8,969 nucleotides of DNA from Lachnoclostridium sp. UBA6558. Lineage in GTDB: Bacteria; Bacillota; Clostridia; Lachnospirales; Lachnospiraceae. The position numbers and the translations under genes were made by a program. Below the pieces are notes generated by a model. That model searched no databases. It was not told the origin of the DNA and saw only the letters and a program-made list of their open reading frames with translations. Positions 7,056-8,969 of the stretch are shown piece by piece (the stretch's first letter is position 1; each line of letters begins with the position of its first letter). Where the stretch lies: positions 27,030-35,998 of the forward strand of contig DJJW01000093.1 in the NCBI GenBank assembly GCA_002434335.1, given 5' to 3'.

Positions 7056-7084
7056 TTGCCTTACACCATTTGTTATATTATAAT
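7056..7084 (+). promoter_or_regulatory. Sigma-A-type promoter for zapA
   Basis: A -35 box TTGCCT (7056-7061) and a perfect -10 box TATAAT (7079-7084) are separated by 17 bases, the optimum. Transcription would begin near 7091, leaving about 60 bases of leader before ATG 7154. The promoter argues against any zapA start upstream of about 7090. The 60 bases between inverted repeat 2 and this promoter show nothing notable. Confidence 0.75.
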
Positions 7085-7153
7085 GGAACAAATAGTAGGA
7101 AATACAAGGAAGGTATGCTGTTCCCGAAAGGTTCAGACAAAAGAGGCTGCTCC

Positions 7154-7573
7154 ATGAATAAGATGAACAATATTGAAGTCATAATAAACAACAAAAAGTA
7201 TACTTTGCGCGGATATGAGAGTGAAGAGTATCTTCAAAAAGTGGCATCTTATATTAATAATAAAAACACTGATTTCAAAAAGCAGGATTTTTATAAATTA
7301 CTGGACTCTGAGATGAAGAGTATTCTTATGGAAATTAATATAGCAGATGATTATTTTAAGGTCAGAGAGCAGGCAAGAGAAATTGAGCAGGAAAATGAAG
7401 AGAAAGCCAAAGAAATCTTTGAATTAAAGCATGAACTGGTGTCTCTTAATACAAAACTTGCCGAAGCAGATAAATTGATAGCGTCTCTTAAAGATGAACT
7501 TAATGAGAATCAGAAGAAGATAATAAGACTGGAAACAGAATTAGGTAATAAAAACAGAAATACCAAAGGATAA
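7154..7573 (+). CDS. zapA: Cell division protein ZapA
   Basis: Small cytoplasmic protein that binds FtsZ and bundles its filaments, stabilising the Z-ring at mid-cell. The 139-residue product begins MNKMNNIEVIINNKKYTLRGYESEEYLQKVASYINNK, the usual ZapA head domain of a short beta-hairpin plus helix. It then runs into a long charged coiled coil from about residue 60 (REQAREIEQENEEKAKEIFELKHEL) almost to the end, slightly longer than many ZapA proteins. I chose ATG 7154 because AAGAGG lies seven bases upstream, the homologous part starts here, and earlier in-frame starts fall in or close to the promoter. ATG 7115, behind AAGGAAGG, is an alternative that would add 13 residues; ATG 7163 is also possible. 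A U32-family gene follows after a 123-base spacer. Confidence 0.88.
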   Translation: MNKMNNIEVIINNKKYTLRGYESEEYLQKVASYINNKNTDFKKQDFYKLLDSEMKSILMEINIADDYFKVREQAREIEQENEEKAKEIFELKHELVSLNTKLAEADKLIASLKDELNENQKKIIRLETELGNKNRNTKG

Positions 7574-7578
7574 TTATG

Positions 7579-7633
7579 AGGCTGCTGCTAAATGGAGGAC
7601 AAGGCTCCATCAATGCATCAGCCTGTTTTATTC
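7579..7633 (+). terminator. Two-tier hairpin with U-rich tail after zapA
   Basis: AGGCTG (7579-7584) pairs with CAGCCT (7619-7624), and ATGGAG (7592-7597) pairs with CTCCAT (7605-7610) around a 7-base loop. TGC and GCA also pair in the internal loop. The stem is followed by GTTTTATTC. It looks like an intrinsic terminator or attenuator five bases after the zapA stop, which may separate or reduce expression of the next gene. The tail is interrupted, so termination may be partial. Confidence 0.6.
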
Positions 7634-7657
7634 AGGATAGAAGCAGATAGATTTACG

Positions 7658-7682
7658 ATATCCCGGGAAAAGAGCGGGATAT
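7658..7682 (+). promoter_or_regulatory. Perfect 8-bp hairpin in the leader of the U32 gene
   Basis: ATATCCCG (7658-7665) pairs with CGGGATAT (7675-7682) around a 9-base loop, extended by a G-U pair at 7657 with 7683. It ends five bases before the purine-rich ribosome binding site (AAAGGAA, 7687-7693) of the U32 gene. It could affect translation or be the remains of a terminator; no U-tract follows. Confidence 0.5.
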
Positions 7683-7696
7683 TTGGAAAGGAAATT

Positions 7697-8969
7697 ATGA
7701 ACAGAGTAGAAATATTGGCACCGGCGGGTTCCATGGATAGCCTGAAGGCAGCAGTGAATGCAGGCTGTGATGCAGTTTATGTGGGAGGAACCAGATTTGG
7801 GGCCAGAGCTTATGCAGACAATTTTACAACGGATACCATGAAGGAGGCAATTGACCTGGTGCACCTTTATGGTAAGAATATTTACCTTACAGTGAATACC
7901 TTGCTGAAAAACAAGGAGCTTGAAAAAGAGCTGTTTGATTATATAAAAACCTATTACGAGCACGGTATCGATGCGGTTATTGTTCAAGATCTTGGGGTGC
8001 TTCATTTTCTCCATGAGAACTTTCCGGAGCTGCCGCTTCATGCCAGCTCTCAAATGTCTCTGACCATGGGAGAGGGGGCCAAGATATTAAAAGCAGCAGG
8101 AGTGACCAGAGTAGTAAATGCCCGGGAATTAAATCTGCAGGAGATAAGGTCCATAAAAGACTCTACCGGCTTGGAGGTGGAATCCTTTGTGCATGGAGCT
8201 CTATGCTACTGTTATTCCGGTAAATGCCTCTTAAGCAGCATGATAGGAGGCAGGAGCGGTAACCGTGGAAGATGTGCACAACCCTGCAGAATGCCATATC
8301 AGTTAAAAATTGATGGACAGGATAGAGGAAACGGCTATTATCTAAGCCCAAAGGATATTGAAACGTTGGCTTTGCTGCCGAAAATGATACAAGCGGGCAT
8401 TGATTCCTTTAAGATTGAAGGAAGAATGAAAGGTCCTGAATATACAGCCATTGTTACTTCCATCTACCGTAAGTACAGAGACTTATACTATGACCTGGGA
8501 GCGCAAAGCTACGAAAGCTATCAGAAAAGCCATACTGCGGAATTGGCAGGTGATATTCGAAATCTGTCAGATATTTATAACCGGGGAGGTTTTTCAAAAG
8601 GTTATTATGAAATGCATGGCGGAATCTCAATGCTTACCACCAACCGACCTAATCACAGTGGTTTGCCGGTAGGAAAGCTTATTAAAGTAACAGATTCGCA
8701 AATGATTATAGAACTACAGGAAGACATCAATGCACAGGACATATTAGAGGTACGTAATAAGAATGAAGCACTGTACGAATTTACTGTAAAAACCGGTGAA
8801 AACAAAGGTGGTAAAATTACCTCTAATTATAAAAGAGGAATAAAACTCCAGAATGGATACCCGGTGTATCGAACCAGGAATAATCTTCTGCTTGGAAGGA
8901 TCAGAGAAGAGCATCTTGAAAAACAGACAAAGCTGCCGGTAAGAGGCGTGTTTACAGCACAAGAGGGTC
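7697..8969 (+). CDS. U32-family protein (RlhA/TrhP-type RNA hydroxylation family), 3' end outside window
   Basis: The frame is open from ATG 7697 to the right edge, giving 424 residues without a stop. The start MNRVEILAPAGSMDSLKAAVNAGCDAVYVGG is the classic U32 opening. HASSQMSLT follows, then the family signature ESFVHGALCYCYSGKCLLS and RGRCAQPC. Cysteines C170, C177, C193 and C197 are candidate iron-sulfur ligands; C172 is extra. The U32 family is labelled peptidase or collagenase. Characterised bacterial members instead hydroxylate tRNA (TrhP) or 23S rRNA (RlhA) with prephenate-dependent chemistry, or serve ubiquinone synthesis (UbiU/UbiV). The residues after about 380 (VYRTRNNLLLGRI...KLPVRGVFTAQEG) look like the start of the DUF3656-type C-terminal part, favouring the long RlhA-like form. 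It is preceded by AAAGGAA and two hairpins after zapA. An RNA-modification role is inference from the family. Confidence 0.9.
   Translation, partial: MNRVEILAPAGSMDSLKAAVNAGCDAVYVGGTRFGARAYADNFTTDTMKEAIDLVHLYGKNIYLTVNTLLKNKELEKELFDYIKTYYEHGIDAVIVQDLGVLHFLHENFPELPLHASSQMSLTMGEGAKILKAAGVTRVVNARELNLQEIRSIKDSTGLEVESFVHGALCYCYSGKCLLSSMIGGRSGNRGRCAQPCRMPYQLKIDGQDRGNGYYLSPKDIETLALLPKMIQAGIDSFKIEGRMKGPEYTAIVTSIYRKYRDLYYDLGAQSYESYQKSHTAELAGDIRNLSDIYNRGGFSKGYYEMHGGISMLTTNRPNHSGLPVGKLIKVTDSQMIIELQEDINAQDILEVRNKNEALYEFTVKTGENKGGKITSNYKRGIKLQNGYPVYRTRNNLLLGRIREEHLEKQTKLPVRGVFTAQEG

Noticed and set aside
7628..8053. 141-residue minus-strand open frame
   Set aside because: It is antisense to the conserved N-terminal half of the U32 protein, which has clear family motifs on the + strand.

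Overview
The window reads as chromosomal DNA of a low-GC, Gram-positive anaerobe, most likely a clostridium of the Lachnospiraceae type. This is an inference from the AT-rich codon choice, the AGGAGG-like ribosome binding sites, the ruvA-ruvB-zapA-U32 gene order and a clostridial-type cardiolipin synthase. Every gene I can support lies on the + strand; the minus-strand open frames look like shadows of these genes or of palindromes.

Layout. Positions 2-1960 hold a cardiolipin synthase (phospholipase D superfamily). Its reading frame is open through the left edge, so the protein carries an unrecognised N-terminal extension. Sixteen bases later a cytoplasmic GH2 beta-mannosidase starts (1976-4429), probably in the same transcript. 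A spacer with a 12-bp hairpin follows, then the Holliday-junction branch-migration pair ruvA (4615-5241) and ruvB (5254-6258), 12 bases apart. A gap of almost 900 bases without a gene comes next (6259-7153). The last part is a cell-division operon-like pair: zapA (7154-7573), with a good sigma-A-type promoter at 7056-7084, and a U32-family protein of the RlhA/TrhP type (7697 to the right edge, cut off).

The most unusual region is the ruvB-zapA gap. It contains two unrelated large imperfect inverted repeats. The first (about 6255-6526) folds as one long hairpin with a 19-base loop. The second (6766-6995) folds as a long stem crowned by two small hairpins, giving a three-way or cruciform-like tip. 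Between them lies a very AT-rich stretch with a 19-base tandem repeat. Neither repeat contains a transposase or a convincing gene. They look like non-autonomous elements or structured RNAs rather than ordinary terminators.

Functionally the genes are mostly housekeeping: membrane phospholipid synthesis, mannoside use, recombination repair, Z-ring assembly and RNA modification. I see no defence system, CRISPR array, rRNA or tRNA. The candidates for something undescribed are the two large palindromes and the extended cardiolipin synthase.
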